DNA of 64,000 nucleotides from Pedobacter frigidisoli (lineage in GTDB: Bacteria > Bacteroidota > Bacteroidia > Sphingobacteriales > Sphingobacteriaceae). The notes below the pieces were generated by a model, which was not told the origin of the DNA, searched no databases, and worked only from the letters and a program-made list of their open reading frames with translations. This document shows positions 16,424 through 26,304 of this stretch, piece by piece. Where the stretch lies: positions 124,001 through 188,000 of the forward strand of contig NZ_SJSN01000011.1 of the NCBI RefSeq assembly GCF_004331675.1, given 5' to 3'. Position 1 is the stretch's first letter, and every line of letters starts with the position of its first letter. Position numbers and translations under genes: made by a program.

Positions 16424-17590
16424 ATGCGAGCAGACCATCAAGTTAGGGCCTTTGAACAGATTTTGAATAGTTACGATGGCGTTCTACCATTACATCGTTT
16501 TTTGCCTGCATACTTCAAGCAGAATAAACAAATGGGTTCATCAGATAGGAGATGGGCTACTAGACATGTTTATAGCTTTTTTAGGTTAGGAAAGGCGCTT
16601 TCTGGATTAGAGCGAGAAGAAAGATTAAGTATCGCTGATTTTCTTTGTCACGATACCTTAAGTCTGATTGTAGAGAAGAATTTCCCAGAGTTTAAAGAAG
16701 TTATCGGAGCTGGTTTAGCAGAGAAATTATCAATTATTAAGGCTAAATATCCTCATTTTAATCTAGATGATGTTTATCCATTTAATGAAAGCCTTTCTGA
16801 TCAGCTAAACAAGGAGCAATTTTTTATCTCGTTTTTTAGGCAACCCGATCTTTTTATCAGGGTTTCGCAAAAAGATGTAGATTCCATCTTTACTCAACTT
16901 GAGGCTGAGAATATCAAGGTAAAAAAGGTTTCTGAAACGGCGCTGTCATTGCCAAATGGTACGAAGCTAGAAACGATTTTGAAAGAGGGTTCTTATCAGG
17001 TTCAAGATCTCTCCTCTCAGCACACAGGCAATTATTTCAAGCCCAATAAATTGGATAAATGGTGGGATTGCTGTGCCGCATCGGGTGGCAAAACATTGCT
17101 TTTACATAGTTTGGAGCCAGTAATAGAATTGTTGGTAACCGATTTAAGGGAGTCGATTCTTCAAAATTTGGATGAACGTTTTCGATTAGCTGGAATCAGA
17201 AAATATCAAAAGAAAGAGCTTGATTTGCTCAAGAATAATGATCAGATTTTACACCATTACCTATTTGACGGAATTATCTTAGATGCACCTTGTACTGGTT
17301 CTGGAACTTGGGGCAGGACACCTGAAATGTTAACTTTCTTTGAGGAACGCAAGATTAGTCAGTTCGCCACTATCCAAAAAGGGATAATTAAGAATGTGAT
17401 TAAATATTTAAAACCCGGCAAGCCACTTATTTATATCACTTGCTCTGCTTTTGCAGCCGAAAACGAAGAAATAGTCGAATATATGCTTGATAATTTTCCT
17501 CTAGAATTGGAATCGATGGAGCTGATAAAGGGCTATGAGAATAATGCAGATACAATGTTCGTAGCTAGGTTAATTGGAGTAGAAAAATAG
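16424..17590 (+). CDS. RsmB/NOP-type RNA (cytosine-5) methyltransferase
   Basis: 388 residues. SAM-dependent methylation of a cytosine in rRNA or tRNA. The two family cysteines are visible: Cys290 in DAPCTGSGTWGR and the catalytic Cys340 in YITCSAFAAENEE; the SAM-binding region WDCCAASGGKTLLL precedes them. A short helical N-terminus (SSDRRWATRHVY) replaces most of the NusB-like domain of full-length RsmB, so the exact target (C967 of 16S rRNA or another site) is uncertain. It starts 22 nt after the lipoprotein gene and is probably cotranscribed with it. Confidence 0.9.
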   Translation: MRADHQVRAFEQILNSYDGVLPLHRFLPAYFKQNKQMGSSDRRWATRHVYSFFRLGKALSGLEREERLSIADFLCHDTLSLIVEKNFPEFKEVIGAGLAEKLSIIKAKYPHFNLDDVYPFNESLSDQLNKEQFFISFFRQPDLFIRVSQKDVDSIFTQLEAENIKVKKVSETALSLPNGTKLETILKEGSYQVQDLSSQHTGNYFKPNKLDKWWDCCAASGGKTLLLHSLEPVIELLVTDLRESILQNLDERFRLAGIRKYQKKELDLLKNNDQILHHYLFDGIILDAPCTGSGTWGRTPEMLTFFEERKISQFATIQKGIIKNVIKYLKPGKPLIYITCSAFAAENEEIVEYMLDNFPLELESMELIKGYENNADTMFVARLIGVEK

Positions 17591-17611
17591 TTGATTTTTC
17601 AGCTATGCTTA

Positions 17612-17719
17612 TTATGTATGCTCGAACCAAGATTTGAAATTCTTTTTCAAGTATTTCACACCCTCGATTAAAACGGCGATGGCTCCAATAATTAAAGTAT
17701 ATTCCTCAAAGCTGTTCAT
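17612..17719 (-). CDS. Possible 35-residue single-pass membrane peptide
   Basis: Short frame encoding MNSFEEYTLIIGAIAVLIEG followed by a Lys-rich tail KYLKKNFKSWFEHT: one hydrophobic helix with a positive C-terminus. The frame extends upstream to 17866 (84 codons), but that extension looks non-coding in composition, so I prefer the inner ATG. No promoter or ribosome-binding site is evident. It lies between convergently oriented genes and could be spurious. Confidence 0.3.
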   Translation of the reverse strand: MNSFEEYTLIIGAIAVLIEGVKYLKKNFKSWFEHT

Positions 17720-17907
17720 GATATTAGCTTTATGTTTAGATGAATATACGGACTTATTGTTACAGTTTAAGGTAGAAAGATTAAAGTAGGGAAGAGAATT
17801 TAACTTTTTCCGGAAGCTTACCTCTTTAGGCATTGATAAGAATATTTGTTTAAAAACATGGTACAAATCCTAAATATTTTTTGAAGTTAAAATGCTTTGT
17901 GTTTTTG

Positions 17908-20037
17908 CTAAAATACAATCTTACGATACTTAGCCTTAACTTTGTTGTAAATTTCCTTATCTGGAAGTAGGTTAGGGTAAAATTCAAATTCTGTTAGTGT
18001 ATTACTGTTTAGTAATTCAAGAGGTATTTCCTTTATTAAATTTTTGCTGACATCTAAGCTCTTTAGTTTTTTTAATTTGGACAGTTGAGAAGGCAATCTT
18101 GTTATCTGATTATTGGAAATGCTTAAGTTTATTAAGTTGTTGAGCTCCGATACACTTGGTGGAATCTCTGAAATTAAGTTACTGCCAAGATTTAAAAATT
18201 CTAAATCTTTTAGTTCTCCTATTTCATTTGGTATGAATTTAATTTTGTTATTAGCGAGGTTTAACGACTTCAGTTTTTTCAATTTTTGAATTTGAGGATT
18301 GATAGATTCTAATCTCGTTGATACTAGATTTATGATTTTTAGGTTGCTGCAGTTCATCATTTGATTTGGCAATAATTTTATTGTAGAGCCCATTAAATTT
18401 AATTCTCTTAGTGTGCTTAATTTTCCGATCTCAGCTGGAATTTCAGTAATGTTTTTACTGAGATAAACGTTAATTCCGTAAATATAGAATGGAAAATTCC
18501 CGTCTGGCGCCATATATATGTCTTTTTTATATACGCTAAGGGCATTGCATATCGCTTTAAAACCATCATTATTATCAAGATTGATCACATTTAATTTGTC
18601 GAGTTGTGCAACTTTATTTGAAATTTTTATAATTGGATTGTTTTTCAAATTTAACTTTTCCAACTCCTTAAAGTTAGCAACTTGATCAGGCACTTCCTTA
18701 TTATTATTATTGCTCAGATTTAAGCTTACAAGATTTTTAAATTGAAAAACAGACTTAGGAATTTTTATCAAATTTTTACCGGATAGGTTTAAGGATTTCA
18801 AGTATTTGAAATTTACAAGGGAGTCATAAGTGATAAGCGTTTGATCAATATTAAACCATTCAATTTCTTTTAAACCATATATAGCAGGAGGTATTTTATT
18901 AATCTTTGTCTCCAGGATATCCAAGCTCTTTAAATTTTTTAATCGGGCTATCTCATTTGGTAAGTTGGTTAAAGGATTATTGTTTAGGTTTAGCATTTCC
19001 AACTTTTCTAAGTTTGAAATTTGACTAGGTAGCTCGGTAATGAAATTTTCATGTATATCCAAATCCTTTAAGTTGGTTAATTTGAATATAACTTGTGGGA
19101 TTTTTTTAATGTTGCAAAATGGAAGACTTAACTTTTCTAAGGATGTTAGTTTATCAAACACTTGTGGGAGGAAATCATCCTCAAAATTTACATTGCTGCC
19201 CCTAATTACCCAAACAGTTAATTTTTTCAATTTACTTAATTCACAAAATTGCAGAGGTATTTTTGTGTCGGCATATTTTGTAAAGCTAATATCTTCTATA
19301 GCTCTTAATCTGTCGATATCTTCAGGAAGTGAAATTGAATTAAACAAAAAATTGAATTTTTTAAGATATGCTAAATCATATAAAACCTTTGGGAAATTAA
19401 TAAACATATTTTCCCTAATGCTAAAATCCTCTAGGCTATTTAACTTGCTAAATTCTTGAGGTAGGTTAGCAATTTTGTTGTAATCCAGATTTAATGTTTT
19501 TAGGTTTGTTAATTGGCCAATCTCATTGCCAATTGAAGTTATACCTAAGTAAGGAAGTCTTAATTCCTCTAGTTGTGTTAAATCATAAATCTCCCGCGGA
19601 ATTTGGCCAATTGATTGATTGTGTTCTCCGCCAAAATTTGCATTTACAGAAAGATATTTTAATCCTTTTAAACTCATCAACTCGCAAAATTTATTATTAT
19701 CATAAGAAATAATTTCAATTCCTTTAACCTTATCTCTAAGTGACAAGGGGATTTGAGCTATAGAATGAACTGTTATTCTTAAGTCGGTTAGCGCTGTGAT
19801 AGATTTTAAAAGTTTTTCTTCTTTAAATAAATCAATTTCAGCGTTCCCTAATAAGTTTAGATAGGTAATTTTCTTATTCGCGAATGAATCAAGGGGTAGG
19901 TTTTTCAGCCGTAAATTTGAGAGATTTAGTGAGTCAGTTTTAGGGTATTCAGCTGTATGGAATTGCTGGCCTTTGTTTGTATCCCTACAGAAGATGTTTA
20001 ATAAAATAAATGAAAAGAGGTAGAATATGTTTTTCAA
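17908..20037 (-). CDS. Secreted leucine-rich-repeat protein
   Basis: 709 residues, almost wholly leucine-rich repeats of about 23 residues from residue 35 onward (recurrent LxxLxxLNLxxNxIxxIPxxI units, often with LKSLDV or LEFLNL). The repeats fit the bacterial Pro-containing class with LP or IP before the helix. Two stretches where repeats are interrupted (around residues 105-135 and 505-530) suggest insertions. The N-terminus is hydrophobic and ends IFC, so export is likely; lipidation is doubtful because Phe precedes the Cys. The start is TTG: an in-frame TAG lies six codons upstream and no ATG intervenes. Probably a protein-binding surface or periplasmic molecule of unknown partner. Confidence 0.8.
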   Translation of the reverse strand: MKNIFYLFSFILLNIFCRDTNKGQQFHTAEYPKTDSLNLSNLRLKNLPLDSFANKKITYLNLLGNAEIDLFKEEKLLKSITALTDLRITVHSIAQIPLSLRDKVKGIEIISYDNNKFCELMSLKGLKYLSVNANFGGEHNQSIGQIPREIYDLTQLEELRLPYLGITSIGNEIGQLTNLKTLNLDYNKIANLPQEFSKLNSLEDFSIRENMFINFPKVLYDLAYLKKFNFLFNSISLPEDIDRLRAIEDISFTKYADTKIPLQFCELSKLKKLTVWVIRGSNVNFEDDFLPQVFDKLTSLEKLSLPFCNIKKIPQVIFKLTNLKDLDIHENFITELPSQISNLEKLEMLNLNNNPLTNLPNEIARLKNLKSLDILETKINKIPPAIYGLKEIEWFNIDQTLITYDSLVNFKYLKSLNLSGKNLIKIPKSVFQFKNLVSLNLSNNNNKEVPDQVANFKELEKLNLKNNPIIKISNKVAQLDKLNVINLDNNDGFKAICNALSVYKKDIYMAPDGNFPFYIYGINVYLSKNITEIPAEIGKLSTLRELNLMGSTIKLLPNQMMNCSNLKIINLVSTRLESINPQIQKLKKLKSLNLANNKIKFIPNEIGELKDLEFLNLGSNLISEIPPSVSELNNLINLSISNNQITRLPSQLSKLKKLKSLDVSKNLIKEIPLELLNSNTLTEFEFYPNLLPDKEIYNKVKAKYRKIVF

Positions 20038-20143
20038 AATAGATTTATCTGGCTAGCGTTAATCAATTGCTAATATAAATATAACTCTTATTTTGAAAGT
20101 GAGAAACTAATTTAAAGTCTATAAGTAACTATTATTTCCTCAA

Positions 20144-20725
20144 TTATAACCCAGTATTATTCCTAAATAGCTTTATTGCTATGGCCAATAAAATTACGCC
20201 AAAAGCCTTACGAAGAATATTCAGCCCCGATTTACCAAAAAGCTTTTCTAGTCTGTTTGTGTTCTTTAAAACGAAGTAAACGAATAGAATATTCAACAAA
20301 ATTCCGACAAGGATATTTTGTGTATGGTATTCAGTTTTTAACGAAAGCAGGGTGGTCATCGTTCCGGCGCCAGCAATGAGTGGAAAAGCTAATGGAACAA
20401 TTGAAACCGTTTCTGGTGCTTCCTCTTTAAAAATAGTTAGCCCCAGAACCATTTCCATCGCAATAAAAAAAATTACGAATGAACCCGCAATAGCAAAAGA
20501 TTCAACATCTAATCCGATCACCTTTAATAAAGATTCTCCTAAGAAAAGGAATAACACCATTAATCCTGCGGCAACCATTGAAGCCTTTTCCGATTCAATA
20601 TGGCCGGCCTTTCTGCGAAGCTCGATAACAACAGGAATTGCACCTAAAATATCGATAATTGCGAAAAGAACCATTGTTGTAGAAAGGATTTCGGTGAGGT
20701 CGAACTTTAAAAAATCGAATTTCAT
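20144..20725 (-). CDS. MarC-family integral membrane protein
   Basis: 193 residues with six predicted membrane segments. The MarC/UPF0056 pattern is clear: FAIIDILGAIPVVIEL in the first segment, SFVIFFIAMEMVLG in the third, and VPLAFPLIAGAGTMTTLL in the fourth. The family's function is unsettled; early links to antibiotic resistance were not sustained. I choose the ATG at 20725 (MKFDFLKFD) because a perfect -7 box ends 2 nt before the upstream ATG at 20740, which makes that ATG unlikely unless the mRNA is leaderless. Confidence 0.85.
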   Translation of the reverse strand: MKFDFLKFDLTEILSTTMVLFAIIDILGAIPVVIELRRKAGHIESEKASMVAAGLMVLFLFLGESLLKVIGLDVESFAIAGSFVIFFIAMEMVLGLTIFKEEAPETVSIVPLAFPLIAGAGTMTTLLSLKTEYHTQNILVGILLNILFVYFVLKNTNRLEKLFGKSGLNILRKAFGVILLAIAIKLFRNNTGL

Positions 20726-20741
20726 AGGGAGAGATTTCATG

Positions 20742-20749
20742 CAAAGGTA
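20742..20749 (-). promoter_or_regulatory. -7 promoter box of the marC-like gene
   Basis: TACCTTTG on the minus strand matches TAnnTTTG exactly. The expected transcription start lies about 10 nt before the chosen ATG at 20725. No clear -33 box was seen. Confidence 0.5.
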
Positions 20750-20786
20750 AAGCAATTGTATTAAAACCTCGTAATCATTTTATTTA

Positions 20787-22124
20787 TTAAAAATAGAATT
20801 GGGTTCTAAGTGTTAACACGTTATCTTTTCTATCATTTTCATAGCCCGAAATCTGAGTCGATTCGTTTTTGATCATATCGTAATAAAGAACAGCTTTAAA
20901 ATGGGGATTGAAGTGGTGTAAGAACCCTAATCCAAAGGTATCAAACCTCACATCGGCAGGAGTTAAGCCTTTTGTGGTCGCTATTTCTGCACCACCAACC
21001 TTTGTATTAGGATCGTAGTAATCATATTTAAAGATCAGCTGATTATCGGTGCTATTTAAGGTTTGCACGAAAGTAACGTAAGCACCGCTGAAATTTCTAG
21101 TGTAAAAGGGTAGAGCCTCTGATTTGTTATCTACCGGGTAAGAACCAGGCGTGGTAGATGTTGTTGATGTTCCAGTTTGCAATCCGGAAATTATCTCAGC
21201 CCGAAATTCAGATTTCCAGCTTTTAGTGGTTGTTGCTAGTTGGATATCTGCTCCATAATATCTTCTTGGTGCTACTTTGTTGATGGTGGAAGCCGACGAA
21301 TCTTTAACCATAGTCCATTGATTGTTTACCTGGTCCATTTTATAACTTACCGGCAAACGATGGTTCAAGCCACCTTGCAGTGTGCTAATTCCACCGGCAA
21401 TAGAAAATTTTGCATTTTTAAAGGTGTAGGTTTTATGGCTCAGCCTTGCGATAAAATCCTTACTGTTATCAAATTCACCAGCTCCGGCTAATCCTTGTCC
21501 GTTGTAAGCGCCTAAATCTAGCTGGATATTTTTAAGCTTAGCATCTTTCCAACGTGGATTAAAGCTAAAAGTAGCGCCAAGATCTCGTTCCGTTTTCATG
21601 AGTATTTGAGACATTCTTCCGCGTTCGGGTGCTTCTCTAACAGATGAGGATAATTGAAGTTCATTACCAAAGGGACGACCGGATAGACCCAATGTTATAT
21701 GCGTGATCTTCCATTTATTCTCATAATAGCGGCCCCAAAAATCCCTTACGGCTACCCCTTGTTCTGTTCCATCAAACTGAAGTACGAAATAGGTCGATGG
21801 AAGTCCATCATCGGTCAATAGCATATAATCTGCTCTCAAACGACCTCTTCTTAATCGAAAACGATTGTTTGTGTACTCTCCAAAATTTCCTCCTTGATAT
21901 TCTGCCTGGGTACCATTCGATTGTGCAACCTGAAACTGTGGTTGCAAATATCCACTGAAAGATAATGAACCGTATTTTTTCGAAATGATGAGTAAATGAT
22001 TTACCGTTGTCGAATCCATCACATCATTGATTGTTCTTTGCGCAAAGGCATTAGCTGAAAAGATCAATAGTGCAATAAGTGCTGATAAGCATTTGCTTTT
22101 CAACGAAGATGATGGAGGATTCAT
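20787..22124 (-). CDS. OprP/OprO-like porin
   Basis: 445-residue outer membrane porin with a signal peptide (cleaved after NAFA, about residue 28). The region FGEYTNNRFRLRRGRLRADY, then FVLQFDGTEQG, then ITLGLSGRPFG, matches the phosphate-selective porin O/P family. The C-terminal strand ends RTQFYF with a terminal Phe, as needed for barrel insertion. Such porins pass anions or small solutes. A strong promoter lies directly upstream. The MarC gene follows on the same strand after about 60 nt but has its own -7 box. No phosphate-uptake genes adjoin it, so specificity is open. Confidence 0.87.
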   Translation of the reverse strand: MNPPSSSLKSKCLSALIALLIFSANAFAQRTINDVMDSTTVNHLLIISKKYGSLSFSGYLQPQFQVAQSNGTQAEYQGGNFGEYTNNRFRLRRGRLRADYMLLTDDGLPSTYFVLQFDGTEQGVAVRDFWGRYYENKWKITHITLGLSGRPFGNELQLSSSVREAPERGRMSQILMKTERDLGATFSFNPRWKDAKLKNIQLDLGAYNGQGLAGAGEFDNSKDFIARLSHKTYTFKNAKFSIAGGISTLQGGLNHRLPVSYKMDQVNNQWTMVKDSSASTINKVAPRRYYGADIQLATTTKSWKSEFRAEIISGLQTGTSTTSTTPGSYPVDNKSEALPFYTRNFSGAYVTFVQTLNSTDNQLIFKYDYYDPNTKVGGAEIATTKGLTPADVRFDTFGLGFLHHFNPHFKAVLYYDMIKNESTQISGYENDRKDNVLTLRTQFYF

Positions 22125-22138
22125 TTTTAGGTTTTTTG

Positions 22139-22171
22139 CAAAGTTAAATTAAAGTTAATTTATTGTGCAAA
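22139..22171 (-). promoter_or_regulatory. Promoter of the porin gene
   Basis: Minus strand TTTG (22168-22171), 21-nt spacer, then TAACTTTG (22139-22146), an exact -33/-7 pair. The ATG is 14 nt after the -7 box. The -33 box overlaps the T-tract of the preceding gene's terminator. Confidence 0.65.
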
Positions 22172-22199
22172 AAAAAAGCCCCGATTTTAGGTCGGGGCT
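22168..22199 (-). terminator. Intrinsic terminator after the amino acid permease gene
   Basis: AGCCCCGA / TCGGGGCT stem with a 7-nt loop (22177-22199), followed on the minus strand by a run of T down to 22169. It starts 18 nt past the permease stop. Confidence 0.9.
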
Positions 22200-22216
22200 T
22201 AAGAAATAAATTAAAT

Positions 22217-23692
22217 TTATTTAGAATCCTTTAAGTGAGAATGTTTTTTACTGTATCCAAAGTAAATAATAAAACCAAGGGCTAACCAACCAAATAGTCT
22301 TAACCAGTTTGTCCAGCCTAAACCAAGAATCATTAAACCACAAGCCGCAACTCCAAGAATTGGGATTAAAGGAACCCATGGTGTTCTAAATTGGCGAGGC
22401 AAATCTGGATCGGTTTTTCTTAAAATGATTACTGCAACGCAAACCAACATAAATGCAAATAATGTTCCGATACTTGTCATATCGCCAACAACATCTCCTG
22501 GAATGAAAGCAGCAAACAAACCAACAATTACCAAGATAACTAAGTTTGCTTTGTATGGTGTTTTAAATTTAGGGTGTAAATCGCTGAACATTTTAGGCAA
22601 TAAACCATCTTTACTCATTGAGTAAAATACACGGCTTTGACCCAATAACATTACTAAAATTACTGATGAGAAACCTGCTAAAATTGCAACTGTAACCAAT
22701 TTAGCTAACCATCCATAACCTGTCATATATTCACTAATTGCAGCTACTACAGATGCTTCACCACCTTTAGTTCTAAAGAACTCAACTGGTGCAATTCCTG
22801 TTAAAACATGTGCAAATAAGATGTATAAAACTGTGCAAACCGCTAACGAACCTAAAATACCAATTGGCATTGCTGTTTTAGGGTTTTTAGTTTCCTGTGC
22901 AGCCGTACTCACTGCATCAAAACCGATAAAGGCGAAAAATACGGTTCCTGCTGCTCCAATTACACCCCAAAAACCACCGTAATTATGACTAACACCTGCA
23001 TGATCTACATAAGTAGTTGCAGCAGGAATGTATGGATGATGATTAGATTCGTTAATAAAACTCCAACCTAAAACGATGATTAATATTACGATAGCCACTT
23101 TTGTGATCACGATAATTCCGTTTACAAAAGCAGATTCTGAAGTCCCTTTAATTAATAGTAAGCTTAATAAAACTACAATAAAGAGTGCAGGAAGATTCAT
23201 AATTCCATTAACTGTTCCATCTGGATGCGATTGGAAAGGAGAGTGGCACCACTCATAAGGTATGGGGGAGACATGTATAACCTCGACTAGTAGTTTGTTT
23301 AAGTATTCGCTCCATGCAATACCTACAGTTGCAGCTCCAACAGCATATTCAAGTACTAAATCCCAACCAATTACCCAAGCCATTAATTCGCCCATGGTTG
23401 CATAGGTGTAGGTGTAAGCACTTCCAGAAATTGGAATAGATGATGATAATTCTGCATAGCATAATCCGGCTAATGCACAGCCAATCGCAGCAATTATAAA
23501 TCCGATTGTAACTGATGGCCCAGCATTTTGAGCAGCAGCAGCAGCAGTACGAACAAATAGTCCAGCACCAATAATCGCCCCGACACCCAAGGCCACTAAT
23601 GCACCTGCACTAAGTGTACGCTTTAGGCCTTTGCCTGAATCACCTGCTTCTTCAAGCAATAGATGCATTGGCTTTTTAGTAAATAAACCCAT
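22217..23692 (-). CDS. APC-family amino acid permease (CAT-like)
   Basis: 491-residue inner membrane transporter with about 12-14 hydrophobic segments. The APC signature GVGAIIGAGLFV lies in segment 1 and SGSAYTYTYATMGELMAWVIG in segments 2-3, with FFAFIGFDAVSTAAQETKNP in the middle, as in cationic amino acid transporters of the CAT/YfnA group. Substrate likely a cationic or neutral amino acid. It is monocistronic with a strong terminator, and lies 117 nt downstream of the pyrophosphatase gene, which has its own terminator. Confidence 0.9.
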   Translation of the reverse strand: MGLFTKKPMHLLLEEAGDSGKGLKRTLSAGALVALGVGAIIGAGLFVRTAAAAAQNAGPSVTIGFIIAAIGCALAGLCYAELSSSIPISGSAYTYTYATMGELMAWVIGWDLVLEYAVGAATVGIAWSEYLNKLLVEVIHVSPIPYEWCHSPFQSHPDGTVNGIMNLPALFIVVLLSLLLIKGTSESAFVNGIIVITKVAIVILIIVLGWSFINESNHHPYIPAATTYVDHAGVSHNYGGFWGVIGAAGTVFFAFIGFDAVSTAAQETKNPKTAMPIGILGSLAVCTVLYILFAHVLTGIAPVEFFRTKGGEASVVAAISEYMTGYGWLAKLVTVAILAGFSSVILVMLLGQSRVFYSMSKDGLLPKMFSDLHPKFKTPYKANLVILVIVGLFAAFIPGDVVGDMTSIGTLFAFMLVCVAVIILRKTDPDLPRQFRTPWVPLIPILGVAACGLMILGLGWTNWLRLFGWLALGFIIYFGYSKKHSHLKDSK

Positions 23693-23752
23693 ATTATAGT
23701 TTTTGTTTAGATTAATTCAGTTCCAAACCTAAATAAAAATTACGGAAAAGTA

Positions 23753-23780
23753 AAAGGGATTTTCGTTAAAAAATCCCTTT
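23753..23780 (-). terminator. Intrinsic terminator after hppA
   Basis: AAAGGGATTT / AAATCCCTTT stem with an 8-nt loop; on the minus strand it is followed by TTTTACTTTT. It lies 29 nt past the hppA stop. Confidence 0.75.
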
Positions 23781-23808
23781 CGCCGTTATTATATCTATGA
23801 TTTTACAA

Positions 23809-26055
23809 CTAATTCGTTAAAGTATCTGTGGTATTCTTCAAAGTATCGATAATTGTGTTGCCTAAACTATCAGTTTTTTGCTCAATTCTTATTTCTTTGC
23901 GAACTTCTTGCTTATGTTCGGAAGCTACGGCCTTAACTGCAATATAAGGTGCAATAACTAGTGAAACGATAGACATTAATTTGATCAAAATGTTCATTGA
24001 TGGACCAGATGTATCTTTGAAAGGGTCACCAACAGTATCTCCAGTTACAGAAGCCTTGTGTGGCTCTGATTTTTTGTAGAACATTTCGCCGTTAATCATT
24101 ACGCCTTGCTCGAAAGATTTTTTAGCATTATCCCAAGCGCCACCAGCGTTACTTTGAAATATGCCCATAAGCACGCCCGTAACCGTAACACCTGCAAGCA
24201 ATCCTCCTAAAACCTCAGGACCGAAAGTAAAGCCAATAATAATAGGTGTAATTAAAGCAATTGCTCCGGGCATCATCATTTCTCTAATGGATGCCTTGGT
24301 CGAAATTGCTACACACTTTTCATATTCCGGTTTAGCTTCGTAAGTCATAATGCCAGGGATTTCCCTAAACTGACGGCGAACTTCCTGAACCATATCCATA
24401 GCCGCTTTACCAACTGCTTGGATACAAAGGGCGGAGAAGATGAAGGGAATCATGCCGCCAACAAATAGGCCGGCTAAAACTGGTGCTTTATAAATGTCGA
24501 TAGCTGTAATTCCAGCAATGCCAACAAATGCAGCAAATAATGCTAAAGATGTTAATGCTGCAGATGCAATAGCAAATCCCTTTCCGGTAGCTGCGGTAGT
24601 ATTTCCTACGGCATCTAAATTGTCGGTACGTTCACGCACCTCTGGTGGCAATTGACTCATTTCTGCGATTCCACCAGCATTATCCGCAATCGGTCCGAAA
24701 GCATCGATTGCCAATTGCATGGCCGTTGTGGCCATCATGCCGGCTGCTGCGATTGCAACGCCGTAAAGTCCTGCAAAATGGTAAGAAGCCATAATTCCAC
24801 CAGCTAAAACCAAAATAGGAATCACTGTAGATTTCATACCTACAGATAAACCAGCTATAATATTAGTGGCATGACCAGTTGAAGATTGTTGGATAATTGA
24901 ATTTACGGGACCTTTACCCATGGCGGTAAAGTATTCGGTTACGATACTCATAATGGTTCCAACTACTAATCCAACTAAAATGGCGTAGAATACATTGATA
25001 CTCGAAAACTCATAACCACGCAGGTTTAAAGTTTCGGGAAGCATCCATTTTACGATAAAAAACGAAGCAACCGCGGTGATCACAATTGAAGACCAGTTAC
25101 CTAAATTTAAAGCATTTTGAACGTTAGATTTTTCATCCTTGATGGTTACGAACCAAGTTCCGATGATTGAAAATATAATTCCCAAGCCACAGATTACCAT
25201 TGGAAGTAGGATTGGTGACATGCCGCCGAATTTATCTACAACGGTAATTTCTTGTCCTAAAACCATGGTTGCTAATATTGTGGCAACATAAGAACCAAAT
25301 AAATCGGCTCCCATTCCTGCAACATCACCAACGTTGTCACCAACGTTATCTGCAATGGTTGCAGGATTACGAACATCATCTTCAGGAATACCAGCCTCCA
25401 CTTTACCTACAAGATCGGCACCAACATCTGCAGCTTTGGTGTAAATACCTCCACCAACACGAGCAAATAACGCAATTGATTCTGCACCAAGTGAAAAGCC
25501 TGTTAAAACCTCGATAGCCGTTCTCATTTCGGTACTATCAACATGTGTAACATTAAATACTTGCAAGAAAACAATGAATAATCCACCCAAACCTAAAATA
25601 GCTAAACCAGCAACACCCAAGCCCATTACGGTTCCGCCGGTAAAGGATACTTTTAAGGCTTGCTTTAAACTTGTTCTGGCCGCTTGAGTAGTTCTAACAT
25701 TAGCTTTTGTGGCAGATTTCATTCCGATGTAGCCCGCACTAGCAGAAAATACTGCTCCAATAATAAAGGCAATGGAGATAATCCAGCTCGAATGCATCGG
25801 TACACCGTTAATTTCGGTGATGGTTCCGGAGTAGGCTAATAAAGCTGCGGTGAAAACTGCAAAAATACTCAGCACTCTCCATTCTGCTTTCAAAAAGGCC
25901 ATTGCACCATCGGCGATGTAGCCCGCAAGCTCTTGCATGTTCTTGTCACCGGCATCTTGTTTGTTTACCCAGGCACTTTTAAACATCATAACGATTATTC
26001 CAACAAGGCCTAGCGCCGGAATAAAGTAAAGTAAATTGTTTTGTAAAAATTCCAT
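23809..26055 (-). CDS. hppA: Membrane-bound ion-pumping pyrophosphatase
   Basis: 748-residue integral membrane pump of about 16 helices that hydrolyses pyrophosphate and exports Na+ or H+. Catalytic loops are visible: [40 protein letters not shown], and the C-terminal [14 protein letters not shown]. The segment [10 protein letters not shown] has Ala where K+-independent enzymes have Lys, placing it in the K+-dependent class, which is often Na+-pumping. A charged tail of about 40 residues rich in Glu/Lys/Thr extends beyond the last helix, an unusual addition. It is monocistronic, starts at ATG and is followed by a terminator. Confidence 0.95.
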   Translation of the reverse strand: MEFLQNNLLYFIPALGLVGIIVMMFKSAWVNKQDAGDKNMQELAGYIADGAMAFLKAEWRVLSIFAVFTAALLAYSGTITEINGVPMHSSWIISIAFIIGAVFSASAGYIGMKSATKANVRTTQAARTSLKQALKVSFTGGTVMGLGVAGLAILGLGGLFIVFLQVFNVTHVDSTEMRTAIEVLTGFSLGAESIALFARVGGGIYTKAADVGADLVGKVEAGIPEDDVRNPATIADNVGDNVGDVAGMGADLFGSYVATILATMVLGQEITVVDKFGGMSPILLPMVICGLGIIFSIIGTWFVTIKDEKSNVQNALNLGNWSSIVITAVASFFIVKWMLPETLNLRGYEFSSINVFYAILVGLVVGTIMSIVTEYFTAMGKGPVNSIIQQSSTGHATNIIAGLSVGMKSTVIPILVLAGGIMASYHFAGLYGVAIAAAGMMATTAMQLAIDAFGPIADNAGGIAEMSQLPPEVRERTDNLDAVGNTTAATGKGFAIASAALTSLALFAAFVGIAGITAIDIYKAPVLAGLFVGGMIPFIFSALCIQAVGKAAMDMVQEVRRQFREIPGIMTYEAKPEYEKCVAISTKASIREMMMPGAIALITPIIIGFTFGPEVLGGLLAGVTVTGVLMGIFQSNAGGAWDNAKKSFEQGVMINGEMFYKKSEPHKASVTGDTVGDPFKDTSGPSMNILIKLMSIVSLVIAPYIAVKAVASEHKQEVRKEIRIEQKTDSLGNTIIDTLKNTTDTLTN

Positions 26056-26304
26056 AGTTAATATTTGGTTATTGGTTCATTGATATCGAGTTCATAAAAT
26101 TACGCTCATCCGTAATAGCACATCGATTTTTGAAATTTGGTTATTAGTTAAGCAATATAATAATTTTATTTTCTTACGCTTAAATATTTAACAACCCAAA
26201 TTAATATTTTTATGCATTAAAATAATACAGTTCAATATCTACGTTTCTGTTTTTTTATAAATAAATTAGCCACCAACTAAACTTAAACCAAACAAAATTT
26301 AAAA

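Noticed and set aside
25269..25517. Gln/His-rich plus-strand frame of 82 codons inside hppA
   Set aside because: Antisense shadow of the conserved catalytic loop region of the pyrophosphatase; composition reflects the opposite strand.
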